Shown: positions 24,413-32,761, numbered from the stretch's first letter. The stretch: 64,000 bases of DNA from Herbidospora sakaeratensis (GCF_001570525.1 NZ_BBXC01000015.1:62001-126000); one strand, 5' to 3'. The notes: a model not told the origin generated them from the sequence alone. A program made the numbers and translations.

Positions 24413-24447
24413 GAATCGCGGCACTGGCCAGTGCCGCGATTCTTTTT
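24413..24447 (+). terminator. Strong intrinsic terminator
   Basis: GAATCGCGGCAC (24413-24424), loop TGGCCA and GTGCCGCGATTC (24431-24442) form a perfect 12-pair stem followed at once by TTTTT. This is the best intrinsic terminator in the window. Between the peptide stop and it lie two further small inverted repeats (AGGAAA...TTTCCT near 24314-24336 and a CCAGG/CCTGG nested stem near 24372-24396), so the peptide mRNA has a structured 3' leader of about 115 bases. Confidence 0.85.
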
Positions 24448-24545
24448 ATGTCCCACCAGCGGTTTTCACTTTCCGTAGTGGTGAAATCACAAAGAGCGAT
24501 CGTGGGAAAATCTGGAGTCGCGCCAACTTCACGCCATATCAGCCA

Positions 24546-24593
24546 CTGGAGTCACCTCCAACCTCGGGTGATCTGCGACTGAGGTGACGCCAG
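24546..24593. repeat. Imperfect inverted repeat in the regulator-PucR gap
   Basis: CTGGAGTCACCTC (24546-24558) and GAGGTGACGCCAG (24581-24593) pair at 12 of 13 positions across 22 bases. It lies in the gene-poor stretch 24448-24955, which is unusually AT-rich for this DNA and otherwise shows only a TATAAC-like box near 24833 and no convincing gene. Confidence 0.45.
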
Positions 24594-24955
24594 ATGCACG
24601 TGCAGATGAAAGAGACCACGCTCAGCGCGAGGAACCTCCCACGAAGACCGTTCTGTCCCGATCGGCACGGCACTGCGCCCCCGCCGGCCCGCGGTCCGCA
24701 TCGGGCGGCCCTCGCCCCGTCGATCACCGGCGCGGTCAAGAGGACGGGACAATCGCTCCTCTTCGTTCGGCGAACGCCGGAACGGCGACGCCCAATTCGA
24801 ACTCACTTTCCCGCCGAATTCGGGGAGATCCGATATAACGGAGAATGCGGCCGGAAAAAACTAATGCGCCAAGTCTCGGTGATTAAGGTGAGTTGTCCGG
24901 AACTCACGTGCGCAGCGACCGTTCACGCCGCCGACGCCGATTCATTCATTCGTGA

Positions 24956-26434
24956 TCATGAAGCCCGCAGGGCCAAATACAAATCCACCCGGTCGGCCAT
25001 CGTCGTCAGATTCCGTCCGGTCAGTTCCTCCACGCGTTTGATGCGATACCGCACCGTGTTCACGTGCACGTGCAGCCGCTCCGCGCAGACGTTCCACGAT
25101 CCTGCACAGTCGAGAAACGTCGACAACGTCCGCACCAGATCGGCCTGATGCCGCCGGTCATACCCGAACAGCGGATCGAGCAGCCGTGAAGCGAACCCCC
25201 GCCGGATGTCGTCGGGCACCGTAGCCAGCAACAATGCGTGGGTGTAGATCTCGTCGCTGGTCACCAGGCCGCCCTCGCGGGCGTCGGCCATGCGGCGGGC
25301 GTACCCGGCCTCCTCGATGCCGCCCCGGATCGCGGCGGGACCGGTCAGGGCGGCGCTGACGCCGAGCGAGAGGCGGACCCCGGGCCCGGCCACGGCGGCG
25401 GCCCGCGCCGTCAGAACGGTGGTCAGCTCCTCAAGGGAGTCACGGAGCGGCACCAGGGCCAGGCCCGCGTCGGCGGCGGCCACGGCGACCACCGAGCGGT
25501 CGAGCAGCTCCTCCAGGACCAGGCCGCCCAGGGTGGCGGCGTCGGGGCCGTCGGAGGCGCCGGAGCGGAGGGCCGTGCAGGCGACGATCGCGTAAGGAGC
25601 GGCCACGTCGAGGCCGCAGGTGCGCATCCGGGCCGACAACTCCGGCAGGTCGGCGCTGCCGGCCAGGCCGACGAGCTGTTCCAGCAGTCGCCGTTCGACG
25701 CGGCGGCCCTCCTCCATGCGGGTGCGTTCGAGGGCCACGCACGACGCCAGCTCATAGCCGATCTCCGGGTTCACGTCGCCGTCCAGGACCAGGGCCCAGC
25801 CGGCCACGCGGGGGCTGCGGTCGACGGTGAAGATCGTGCGGGGGTCGGCGGTCACGTGCGGGAGGCGGACGGCGCGGAGGAACTCCAGCGCCAGGCGGGA
25901 GGCGTCGGGGACCTCTCCGGCGATCACCCGGCCGGTCGCCGAGACGACGCCGCCGGTGAGGCCGAGTTCGTCGTGGGCCATCCGGAACAGCTCCGGCAGC
26001 CCGGCGCCCTCGGCGACGGCGGCGAAGATGCGGCGGTGGCGGCCGAGGGCCAGGCGCTGTTCGCCGGCCATGCGGCGGTCGACGACGTCGATGATCGCGC
26101 CGAACGACACCTCGATCGGGACCTCGATCAGGGCCAGACCGCGGGCGCGGCAGGCGGCCACGAGATCGTCGGGCACGTGGCCCAGTCGGGCGTCTCCGGC
26201 GGCGAGGGCGGTGACGCCGGCCCGTACCAGATGATCGACGAAGACCTCCGAGTCGGAAGGCCGGTGCCGCCACATCATGCCGGTGAGCACCAGTTCGCCG
26301 CCGGACAGGTAGCGGCCGGGCCGGGGCAGGTCGGTCACCACGACGCCGGTGATCTCGCCGACCGGCTCCCCGGTCAGCAGGATGAGCCGCAGCGTCTCCT
26401 GGGCCAGCAGCTCACTTATCTGCACAAGACCCAC
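24956..26434 (-). CDS. PucR-family transcriptional regulator
   Basis: This 492-residue regulator has the PucR N-terminal domain (ISELLAQETLRLILLTGEPVGEITGVVVTDLPRPGRYLSGGELVLTGMMW), a GGDEF-like middle region, and a C-terminal PucR helix-turn-helix: LVRTLSTFLDCAGSWNVCAERLHVHVNTVRYRIKRVEELTGRNL. PucR proteins activate purine catabolism in response to purine breakdown products. It is divergent from the xanthine dehydrogenase subunit gene over 99 bases, so direct control of that gene is very likely. Confidence 0.92.
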   Translation of the reverse strand: MGLVQISELLAQETLRLILLTGEPVGEITGVVVTDLPRPGRYLSGGELVLTGMMWRHRPSDSEVFVDHLVRAGVTALAAGDARLGHVPDDLVAACRARGLALIEVPIEVSFGAIIDVVDRRMAGEQRLALGRHRRIFAAVAEGAGLPELFRMAHDELGLTGGVVSATGRVIAGEVPDASRLALEFLRAVRLPHVTADPRTIFTVDRSPRVAGWALVLDGDVNPEIGYELASCVALERTRMEEGRRVERRLLEQLVGLAGSADLPELSARMRTCGLDVAAPYAIVACTALRSGASDGPDAATLGGLVLEELLDRSVVAVAAADAGLALVPLRDSLEELTTVLTARAAAVAGPGVRLSLGVSAALTGPAAIRGGIEEAGYARRMADAREGGLVTSDEIYTHALLLATVPDDIRRGFASRLLDPLFGYDRRHQADLVRTLSTFLDCAGSWNVCAERLHVHVNTVRYRIKRVEELTGRNLTTMADRVDLYLALRAS

Positions 26435-26483
26435 CTTATTTGGATGAATCTACAAGCGCCGCCCCCTGCGGCCCCGGCGTTTC

Positions 26484-26497
26484 ATCGGTCAGCCGAT
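26484..26497. promoter_or_regulatory. Palindrome in the pucR-xdh intergenic region
   Basis: ATCGG-TCAG-CCGAT lies midway between the divergent pucR-like and xanthine dehydrogenase genes. It is a plausible regulator site, but short; no PucR consensus match was established. Confidence 0.35.
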
Positions 26498-26533
26498 AGG
26501 TCCGGAAACAAAAGGTTGGTCTACTGGGCGTCT

Positions 26534-28759
26534 ATGAGCATCGCCACCGGACGCACCGAGAGAACCGGACAGGGAATCGGGCAGAGCCTGCTCCGCCCCG
26601 ACGGCACGCTGAAGGTCACCGGGGAGTTCGCCTACTCCTCCGACCTGTGGCTCGACGGCATGCTCTGGGGCGCCACCCTGCGCAGCCCCCACCCGTCGGC
26701 CTGGATCAGGTCGATCGACGTCGGCCCGGCGCTCACGGTGCCCGGGGTGTTCGCGGTGCTCACCCACGAGGACGTGCCCGGCGAGAAGTTCTACGGCCTC
26801 GAACACAAGGACCAGCCCGTCCTCGCCATCGACCAGGTCCGCTACCAGGGAGAACCGGTCGCGCTGGTGGCCGCCGACCATCCCGAGACGGCCCGCCGGG
26901 CCGCCGATCTCATCGAGGTCGTGTACGAGATCCGCGAGGCCGTCACCGACCCGCGCAAAGCGGCCTTCGATCCGGAGTGCCCGCAGGTCAGCGTCCACGG
27001 GAACCTGGTCAGGCACCAGCCCGTGAGAGTCGGCTCGACGTTCACCGCCGACGTGGTGGTCACCGGCGAGTACGAGGTCGGCATGCAGGACCAGGCGTTC
27101 CTCGGCCCCGAGTCGGGCCTCGCGGTCCCGGCCGAGGACGGCGGCGTGGACCTCTTCATCGCCACCCAGTGGCTGCACGTCGACCAGGACCAGATCGCGC
27201 CCTGCCTGGCCCTCCCGAAGGACAAGGTCCGCCTCACGCTGGCCGGCGTCGGCGGCGCGTTCGGGGCGCGCGAGGACCTGTCGATGCAGATCCACGCCTC
27301 GATGCTGGCCCTGCGCACCGGCAAGCCGGTCAAGTTCGTGTACGGCCGCGAGGAGTCGTTCTTCGGGCACGTGCACCGGCACCCGGCGTGGATGCGCTAC
27401 GAGCACGGCGCGACGCGCGACGGGAAGCTCGTCTACGTCAAGGCGGAGATCGTGCTCGACGGGGGCGCGTACACCTCCAGTTCGCCCGCCGTGGTCGGGA
27501 ACGCGGCCTCGCTCGGGGTCGGGCCCTACGAGGTGCCGAACGTCTTCATCGACGCCTACGGGACGTACACCAACAACCCGCCCTGCGGGGCGATGCGGGG
27601 GTTCGGGGCGGTCCAGGCCTGTTACGCCTACGAGTCGCAGATGGACCGGCTCGCCGAGGCGTGCGGGGTGTCGCCGGTCGAGATCCGGATCCGCAACGCC
27701 GTCTCGCAGGGGTCGCTGCTGGCCACCGGCCAGGTGATCGACACCCCGGCGCCGCTCGCCGACATGCTGCGGGAGCTCGACGCGATGCCGCTTCCCGGGC
27801 CCTCCTCTCTCGACCTGCGCGAGCTGCCGGGCGGCGTGGCGCAGACGACCCACGGCGAGGGGGTCAGGCGGGGCGTCGGCTACGGCGTCGGCATCAAGAA
27901 CATCTGCTTCTCCGAGGGCTTCGACGACTACTCGACGGCCCGGGTGCGGGTGGAACTGCTCGGCGGCGAGCCGCACGTGCTCGTGCACACGGCGGCGGCC
28001 GAGGTCGGGCAGGGCCTCGTCATGGTCAAGACCCAGATCGCGCAGACCGAGCTCGGCATCGACCGGGTCACCATCGTGCCCGCCGACACCACCGTCGGCT
28101 CGGCGGGGTCGTCGTCGGCCTCGCGGCAGTCGTATGTGACCGGGGGCGCGGTCAGGGCCGCGAGCCTCGCGGTGAAGGAGCGCCTCGACGCCCTCACGAC
28201 CGGCGGCCGCGGCCTCGCCGAGGCGCTGGCCGAGGAGGGCCCGGTCGAGGAGACCCGCGAATACCGGCACCGCCGGACGTTCCCGATGGACCCGGTGACC
28301 GGCCAGGGCGACTCGCACACCCAGCTGGCGTTGTGCGTGCACCGCGCGGTCGTGGACGTCGACGTGGAGCTCGGGCTGGTCAAGGTGGTCGAACTGGCCG
28401 CCGTCCAGGACGTCGGGAAGATCCTCAACCCGCTCGCGCTCGAAGGCCAGATCCACGGCGGCACCGCCCAGGGCCTCGGGCTGGCGCTGATGGAGGAGAT
28501 CCAGGTGCGCGACGGCAAGGTGCTCAACCCGTCGTTCACCGACTACCTGATCCCGACCATCCTCGACATGCCGCCCATGAAGTTGTCGATCCTGGAAAAT
28601 CCCGACCCGCACGCGCCCTACGGGCTGCGGGGAGCGGGCGAACCGCCGACCCTGTCGTCGACCCCGGCCATCGCGGCGGCGGTCCGCGCGGCGACGGGGC
28701 TGCCGCTGCCCCGGGTGCCGATCAGGCCGGACGACATCGCCTTGAGCGTCTTGGCCTGA
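26534..28759 (+). CDS. Xanthine dehydrogenase-type molybdenum-binding subunit
   Basis: This 741-residue protein is the large Mo-cofactor subunit of the xanthine oxidase family. GQSLLRPDGTLKVTGEFAYSSDL opens the a/b hammerhead domain; Moco-binding motifs include GVGGAFGAREDLSMQIHASMLAL, PPCGAMRGFGAVQACYAYESQMD, EVGQGLVMVKTQIAQTELGI and the active-site Glu region YGLRGAGEPPT. It would oxidise hypoxanthine or xanthine together with FAD and 2Fe-2S subunits, which are not next to it here. The ATG at 26534 gives the family N terminus; there is no clear ribosome-binding site, so a leaderless start is possible. PucR control is likely. Confidence 0.92.
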   Translation: MSIATGRTERTGQGIGQSLLRPDGTLKVTGEFAYSSDLWLDGMLWGATLRSPHPSAWIRSIDVGPALTVPGVFAVLTHEDVPGEKFYGLEHKDQPVLAIDQVRYQGEPVALVAADHPETARRAADLIEVVYEIREAVTDPRKAAFDPECPQVSVHGNLVRHQPVRVGSTFTADVVVTGEYEVGMQDQAFLGPESGLAVPAEDGGVDLFIATQWLHVDQDQIAPCLALPKDKVRLTLAGVGGAFGAREDLSMQIHASMLALRTGKPVKFVYGREESFFGHVHRHPAWMRYEHGATRDGKLVYVKAEIVLDGGAYTSSSPAVVGNAASLGVGPYEVPNVFIDAYGTYTNNPPCGAMRGFGAVQACYAYESQMDRLAEACGVSPVEIRIRNAVSQGSLLATGQVIDTPAPLADMLRELDAMPLPGPSSLDLRELPGGVAQTTHGEGVRRGVGYGVGIKNICFSEGFDDYSTARVRVELLGGEPHVLVHTAAAEVGQGLVMVKTQIAQTELGIDRVTIVPADTTVGSAGSSSASRQSYVTGGAVRAASLAVKERLDALTTGGRGLAEALAEEGPVEETREYRHRRTFPMDPVTGQGDSHTQLALCVHRAVVDVDVELGLVKVVELAAVQDVGKILNPLALEGQIHGGTAQGLGLALMEEIQVRDGKVLNPSFTDYLIPTILDMPPMKLSILENPDPHAPYGLRGAGEPPTLSSTPAIAAAVRAATGLPLPRVPIRPDDIALSVLA

Positions 28760-28960
28760 CACGCCGGCCACGGGGACGAGCACCGACACGAAAGGCATGA
28801 TTCCGGCCCGTCATCGCCCGTGGCAGGCAGGAAGCCCGCGACGACGGCTCCCGGTCCTCCGTGGCAGGAAAGGGCGGGTGCCGATCTCCCCGGAACCGCC
28901 TGCCTGCGATCGGGCGCCTGTCGCTGTTCCAGCGGGCTCACTTCCTGCCGCCGACCGGGG

Positions 28961-29626
28961 TCAGGTCCTGGGCACGCGCCGGTAGTGCAGGAGATGGTCT
29001 TCGCGGACGCCCGGTTCGCCGGTGGGCGAGGTGACCTCGATGGCGACGGTCTCGGCCCGGATCGTCTGCCATTCCCCGTCGGCCAGGCACAGGGCCGCGA
29101 TGTTCTCCTCGGGGGTCTGCACGGTGAGGTTCAGCGGGTGCTCGGTGAGCCCCTCCGGCATCCTCGGGTGCCACGGCGGGACGCTCTGGTGGGAGACCAC
29201 GAGCAGATGCCCGCCCGGGGCGACCGCCTCGGCCGCGCGCCCCAGGATCCGCTCCCGCTCGCCCGGGACGACGAGCGGGGAGTGCAGGAACTGGGCGGAG
29301 ACCAGGTCGAACGACCCCTCCGGGAAGTCCACCGCCAGGTCATGGCGCGCGAATGTGATCTGGTCGGTGACCCCGGCTCGGGCGGCGTTCTCCCGTGCTC
29401 CGTCGAGGGCGACGTCGGACACGTCGACGGCGGTCACCCGCCAGCCCCGGCGGGCCAGCCAGATCGCGTCGGCGCCCCGCGCGCAGCCGAGGTCCAGCGC
29501 CGATCCCGGTGCGAGATTCTCGGCTTCGCCGACGAGATACCGGTTCGGATCGGGCCACACGCCATCGCCGAAGCTGTCGTGGAGCCGGTCCCAGAACTCG
29601 CGGGTGATCCCTGTCCTGTCACTCAT
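28961..29626 (-). CDS. Class I SAM-dependent methyltransferase
   Basis: This 221-residue enzyme has the SAM-binding motif I ALDLGCARGADAIWLARRG, motif II acidic residue in VTAVDVSDVAL, motif III FARHDLAVDFPEGSFDLVSAQFLHSP and a GGHLLVVSHQS strand. It resembles small-molecule methyltransferases annotated as thiopurine or UbiE-like; the acceptor is unknown. It has no operon partner. The gap before it, 28760-28960, shows nothing recognisable. Confidence 0.85.
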   Translation of the reverse strand: MSDRTGITREFWDRLHDSFGDGVWPDPNRYLVGEAENLAPGSALDLGCARGADAIWLARRGWRVTAVDVSDVALDGARENAARAGVTDQITFARHDLAVDFPEGSFDLVSAQFLHSPLVVPGERERILGRAAEAVAPGGHLLVVSHQSVPPWHPRMPEGLTEHPLNLTVQTPEENIAALCLADGEWQTIRAETVAIEVTSPTGEPGVREDHLLHYRRVPRT

Positions 29627-29756
29627 GGGTTCGATCTCCTTGTACTCGGCCTACGTCTTCAGGTCGGCGGTCATGGGCACGCCGCTCCGGCGGGCGGTGC
29701 ATGGTGCGGGAGCGTGCGGGCGGCCGGACGGGGACGACGCTAGGAGGCGGGCCGGG

Positions 29757-30100
29757 TGGCGGCCAAACTCTCGTGCCAGAACAGCAAATCGCCGCCCGCC
29801 GACGTACCTGTCGTGCCATCTTCCCTAGCCGTCGGCGTGCTGACGCACCTCGCCGACATCCGCGTCTCCTTCGACCCACACGCCATGGTCAGAGCGCTGG
29901 GCGTGGCGCGTGAGCAACGAACCGCCGGTGCCGGAGGTCCGTCGTGCCCGAGCCCGGCGACTTTCGCCCCGTCATGTGGAGGCGCGGCGAGCGCTTCGTC
30001 TACGGCGGCACGCCGGCCACCGAATCGCCGCTCAGCGCCGACGAGGTGGTTCACCATCGCGACTCGCGGCCAACGGCGATCAGGGGGCGAACGTCGACAT
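29757..30100 (-). pseudogene. Possible remnant of a maleylpyruvate isomerase/DinB-like gene
   Basis: On the minus strand the text RRWPRVAMVNHLVGAERRFGG resembles the N-terminal 'GWxVRDLVNHLVGGNRRF' motif of the mycothiol-dependent maleylpyruvate isomerase/DinB-like family. After it the frame drifts into Pro/Arg-rich sequence and stops without the rest of the domain, suggesting decay. No other gene is convincing in the 543-base stretch 29627-30169; a plus-strand frame reading EPGDFRPVMWRRGERFVYGG is an alternative that I cannot exclude. Confidence 0.3.
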
Positions 30101-30169
30101 CAGGCGCCTGAAGGAGCCCCTGGCCTCAACCGGCCTGCTGCCGGCGCACGACCCGGCGAGGTCCCGCGC

Positions 30170-31087
30170 TCAGAGGTCGTCGGGGTCGCACGCGACGCCG
30201 TCGTTGTCGACGTCGGTGTACCACGCGTACTCCGGATGGATGCCCTTCGTGTAAGGGCCGGCCGCAGCCGCGATGGCCGCCGCGCACGTCGCGTAGCGCT
30301 GGGAGTTCGCGGCCCCCTGGTTGTTCGCCGACGGCTGCTGGTCAGTGCCGCCCGGCTGGTTCGGGTCGGTGCCACCGGGCTGCTGGTTCGGGTCGGTGCC
30401 GGCGGGCGGCTGGTTGGGGTCGGTCACGCCGGGCTGGCCGGTGGCGGCCGGGTCGCCGGTGGGCTGGGCGGGCGGCTGGGCGGGCGGGGCGCCGGTGCCC
30501 TTCAGGCGGGCGAGGAAGGCGTCGGCCTCGTCCTTGGTGAAGCCGCCGACGATGCTCAGGCTGTCCTGGGTGATCTCCTGGGCCACGCGCGGGGCCGATA
30601 CGACCTTGTCGCCGACCACGATGGCCAGCAGGCGCTTCACGGTGTCGCGGGTCAGGTCTTCGATCTGGGCCCGGTTGTCGGGGGCCAGGACGACCCGGAT
30701 CGAGTAGGTCCCGTCGGACTCGGTGAAGGTCTCGATCTTCTGCGCCGTCGTCAGGGTCACGCCCGGTTCGAGCTGGTAGCAGGTGGTGCCGGCGTCGTCG
30801 AGGACGGACTCGGTCTCGGGCGGGCAGGGGGCCGCGCCCGACGCCTCGACGGGCGCGAAGTGGATGGGCACGGCGAGCTTGGTGACGACCGGCTGGGTCA
30901 GCGGCGGCGAGTCCTGGTTGTTGGTCATCAGCACCGCGACGGTGCCCAGAACGCCGGACATGATCACCACGAAGACCAGCGCGACGCTGAGGGCGATCGT
31001 GGCGCCCTTGGTCGCCTGCGGCGGCTGCGGCGGACCCGGCTCCTCCGCAACGGGGGTGTTCTGCATCCCGGCCTCAATCCCTGACAT
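30170..31087 (-). CDS. Membrane-anchored protein with SecD-like region and excalibur domain
   Basis: This 305-residue protein has a Pro-rich cytoplasmic start, a single membrane segment (ATIALSVALVFVVIMSGVLGTVAVLM) and an external part. Residues 85-190 (CYQLEPGVTLTTAQKIETF, YSIRVVLAPDNRAQIEDLT, DKVVSAPRVAQEI, IVGGFTKDEADAFLARL) resemble the SecD first periplasmic (P1) region. A Pro/Gly/Thr/Gln-rich linker with NQPPAGTDPNQQPGGTDPNQ repeats leads to a C-terminal excalibur domain, CAAAIAAAAGPYTKG...YTDVDNDGVACDPDDL, a calcium-loop-like wall domain. The combination suggests a surface protein; its function is unknown. An internal ATG at 31066 is an alternative start. Confidence 0.8.
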   Translation of the reverse strand: MSGIEAGMQNTPVAEEPGPPQPPQATKGATIALSVALVFVVIMSGVLGTVAVLMTNNQDSPPLTQPVVTKLAVPIHFAPVEASGAAPCPPETESVLDDAGTTCYQLEPGVTLTTAQKIETFTESDGTYSIRVVLAPDNRAQIEDLTRDTVKRLLAIVVGDKVVSAPRVAQEITQDSLSIVGGFTKDEADAFLARLKGTGAPPAQPPAQPTGDPAATGQPGVTDPNQPPAGTDPNQQPGGTDPNQPGGTDQQPSANNQGAANSQRYATCAAAIAAAAGPYTKGIHPEYAWYTDVDNDGVACDPDDL

Positions 31088-31130
31088 CGCCCGCAGAGCC
31101 TATCGACATGGGACGGCCCGTGGCCCCAAG

Positions 31131-31165
31131 CGGGACGCGGACGGCCGAAGGCCGTCCGCGTCCCG
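31131..31165 (-). terminator. Perfect 16-bp hairpin terminator
   Basis: CGGGACGCGGACGGCC and GGCCGTCCGCGTCCCG pair perfectly around a GAA loop. It lies 58 bases beyond the DUF3105 stop codon on that gene's strand and upstream of the excalibur gene, so it probably ends the DUF3105 transcript. There is no T-run. Confidence 0.7.
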
Positions 31166-31223
31166 CGCCCTGAATCTGCCTCAAAGACAGGCGCACGGGC
31201 CGCTCCGGATCACAAATCAGTTC

Positions 31224-31949
31224 TTACTGCGCGGGCGCGTCCGTGGCCGGCGCGTCCGACGGCGCCGGGGCCGGCTGGGAACCGGCCGGGGGCAGCGGGG
31301 CGTCGGCGGCCGAGCGGGTCTCGCCGCCGTCGCAGCTGGCGCCGAGCTCGGGGGTGTCCTCGCCCTGGCGGAACTTCAGGACGAAGGCGCTCAGGTCGGG
31401 GGACGAGGCGCTGTCGAGCTGGATCTGGTGGTTCCACGACGAGGCGACGATCTTCGACGGGAGACCGGGGTAGGGGCTGAGCAGCATGTAGGGCTCGCCC
31501 GCCAGCGCCTTCAGCTTGTCGACCTCGGCGGCCGGCAGGTCGGGCTGGTAGGTGATCCAGACCGCGCCGTGCTCCATCGAGTGGACCGCGTTCTCGTTGT
31601 TGATCGGCTGGTCGTAGATGCCGCAGGTCTGCCAGGCCGGGTTGTGCTCGCCGCCGGCCGGCGGGGTCTCCTTGTAGGCGACCTTCGTGTTGACGTGGCC
31701 CGCGCCCTTGTACTCGTAGTTCTTGACCTTCGGCAGCATCGCCTCTTGGGCGGCGGTCGCGGCCTTCTCGGCCTCCGACTTGTCCATCTCCTGACGGATG
31801 ATGTAGAAGGCGACGCTTCCGACGAGAAGCAGGATGACCAGGCCGCCGATGCCCCACATCAGGACAGCGGCCCGCCGTTCCTTGGCCCGCTGCTGCGCCC
31901 TCATCTGAGCGATGCGGTCACGCCGTGCCTGCGCTTTCTCCTTGGTCAT
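31224..31949 (-). CDS. DUF3105 membrane-anchored protein
   Basis: This 241-residue protein has a basic N terminus (TKEKAQARRDRIAQMRAQQRAKERR), one membrane segment (AAVLMWGIGGLVILLLVGSVAFYII) and an external DUF3105 domain: HVNTKVAYKETPPAGGEHNPAWQTCGIYDQPI, ENAVHSMEHGAVWITYQPDL and SWNHQIQLDS. The conserved His, Met and Cys residues hint at metal binding, possibly copper, but this is inference. The tail is Pro/Ala-rich. It is divergent from a DUF305 gene, a pairing I recall as common in actinobacteria. Confidence 0.88.
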   Translation of the reverse strand: MTKEKAQARRDRIAQMRAQQRAKERRAAVLMWGIGGLVILLLVGSVAFYIIRQEMDKSEAEKAATAAQEAMLPKVKNYEYKGAGHVNTKVAYKETPPAGGEHNPAWQTCGIYDQPINNENAVHSMEHGAVWITYQPDLPAAEVDKLKALAGEPYMLLSPYPGLPSKIVASSWNHQIQLDSASSPDLSAFVLKFRQGEDTPELGASCDGGETRSAADAPLPPAGSQPAPAPSDAPATDAPAQ

Positions 31950-32046
31950 CGACCCTCCATCACGCGGTCACATATGGACAAGGAGAATAGTGGGTATAGA
32001 TAGCCGTTTGGCCCATCGCGTCCCGGCGGGAAGTAATCTGAGGGCG

Positions 32047-32694
32047 ATGAAGAACCCCCGTTCGCTTCTGCTCCCCGTCGCCGCGGCCGTCGTCGTGGTC
32101 GTCGCGATCGTCCTGGTGCTGGTCAACCTGACCCGGCCGGGCACTCCCGGCGACCTGTCGCCCGAGGCCGGTTTCGCCCGTGACATGGGGGTTCACCACG
32201 CGCAGGCGGTCGAGATGGCGTTCGCGGTGCGCGACGAGAGCGCCGACGACGCGGTGCGCACGCTGGCCTACGACATCATCACGACCCAGTCGGCGCAGCG
32301 TGGAATGTTCATCGGCTGGCTCCAGCAGTGGGACCTGTCGCAGGCGTCCAGCGTGAAGCCGATGACGTGGATGGCCGGCCACGGCCACGCGGCGGCGGCC
32401 GGTGCGACATCGGGCGTGACGCCGGGCGTGATGCCGGGCATGGCCACCGCCGACGAGATGAAGCGGCTCGCCGACGCGAAGGGGCAGGCGGCCGAGGTGC
32501 TGTTCCTGCAGCTGATGATCCGCCACCACGAGGGCGGCGTCGAGATGGCCAAGGGCGCGATCGAGCTGGTCGAGCGGCCGGAGGTGCGGAACCTGGCCCA
32601 GCACATCGTCGACGGCCAGACCGCCGAGATCGACCTGATGAAAGAGATGCTGACGACGCGCGGCGCGCAGCCGCTTCCGTCGATCCTCAAATGA
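32047..32694 (+). CDS. DUF305 exported protein
   Basis: This 215-residue protein has an N-terminal signal or anchor (LLLPVAAAVVVVVAIVLVLVNL) and a ferritin-like DUF305 domain with paired His-rich helices: FARDMGVHHAQAVEMAF, TTQSAQRGMFIGWLQQWDL and LQLMIRHHEGGVEMAKGAIE. The HHxQAxEMA and RHHEGGxEMA motifs are the family hallmark and suggest metal binding at the cell surface. GAGGG precedes the ATG at 32047. It shares a 97-base divergent region with DUF3105. Confidence 0.92.
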   Translation: MKNPRSLLLPVAAAVVVVVAIVLVLVNLTRPGTPGDLSPEAGFARDMGVHHAQAVEMAFAVRDESADDAVRTLAYDIITTQSAQRGMFIGWLQQWDLSQASSVKPMTWMAGHGHAAAAGATSGVTPGVMPGMATADEMKRLADAKGQAAEVLFLQLMIRHHEGGVEMAKGAIELVERPEVRNLAQHIVDGQTAEIDLMKEMLTTRGAQPLPSILK

Positions 32695-32761
32695 ACACGT
32701 GTCGGACGCGGGAACGCTCCCCCGACAGGGCACCATGGAGGCGACCCGGAGGGATGAGGAT

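Noticed and set aside
24299-24447. A known riboswitch class in the peptide 3' region
   Set aside because: Small stems are present but I could not match them to ydaO, cobalamin, TPP or SAM aptamer cores.
24594-25148. A plus-strand frame of 184 codons before and across the PucR end
   Set aside because: More than a third is antisense to pucR; an internal ATG at 24864 (MRQVSVIKVSCPELTC) looked protein-like but has no convincing ribosome-binding site and no independent stop before the overlap.
26489-28798. A 769-codon minus-strand frame opposite the xanthine dehydrogenase gene
   Set aside because: Low-complexity Val/Arg/Asp/Gly shadow; the plus strand carries all Moco motifs.
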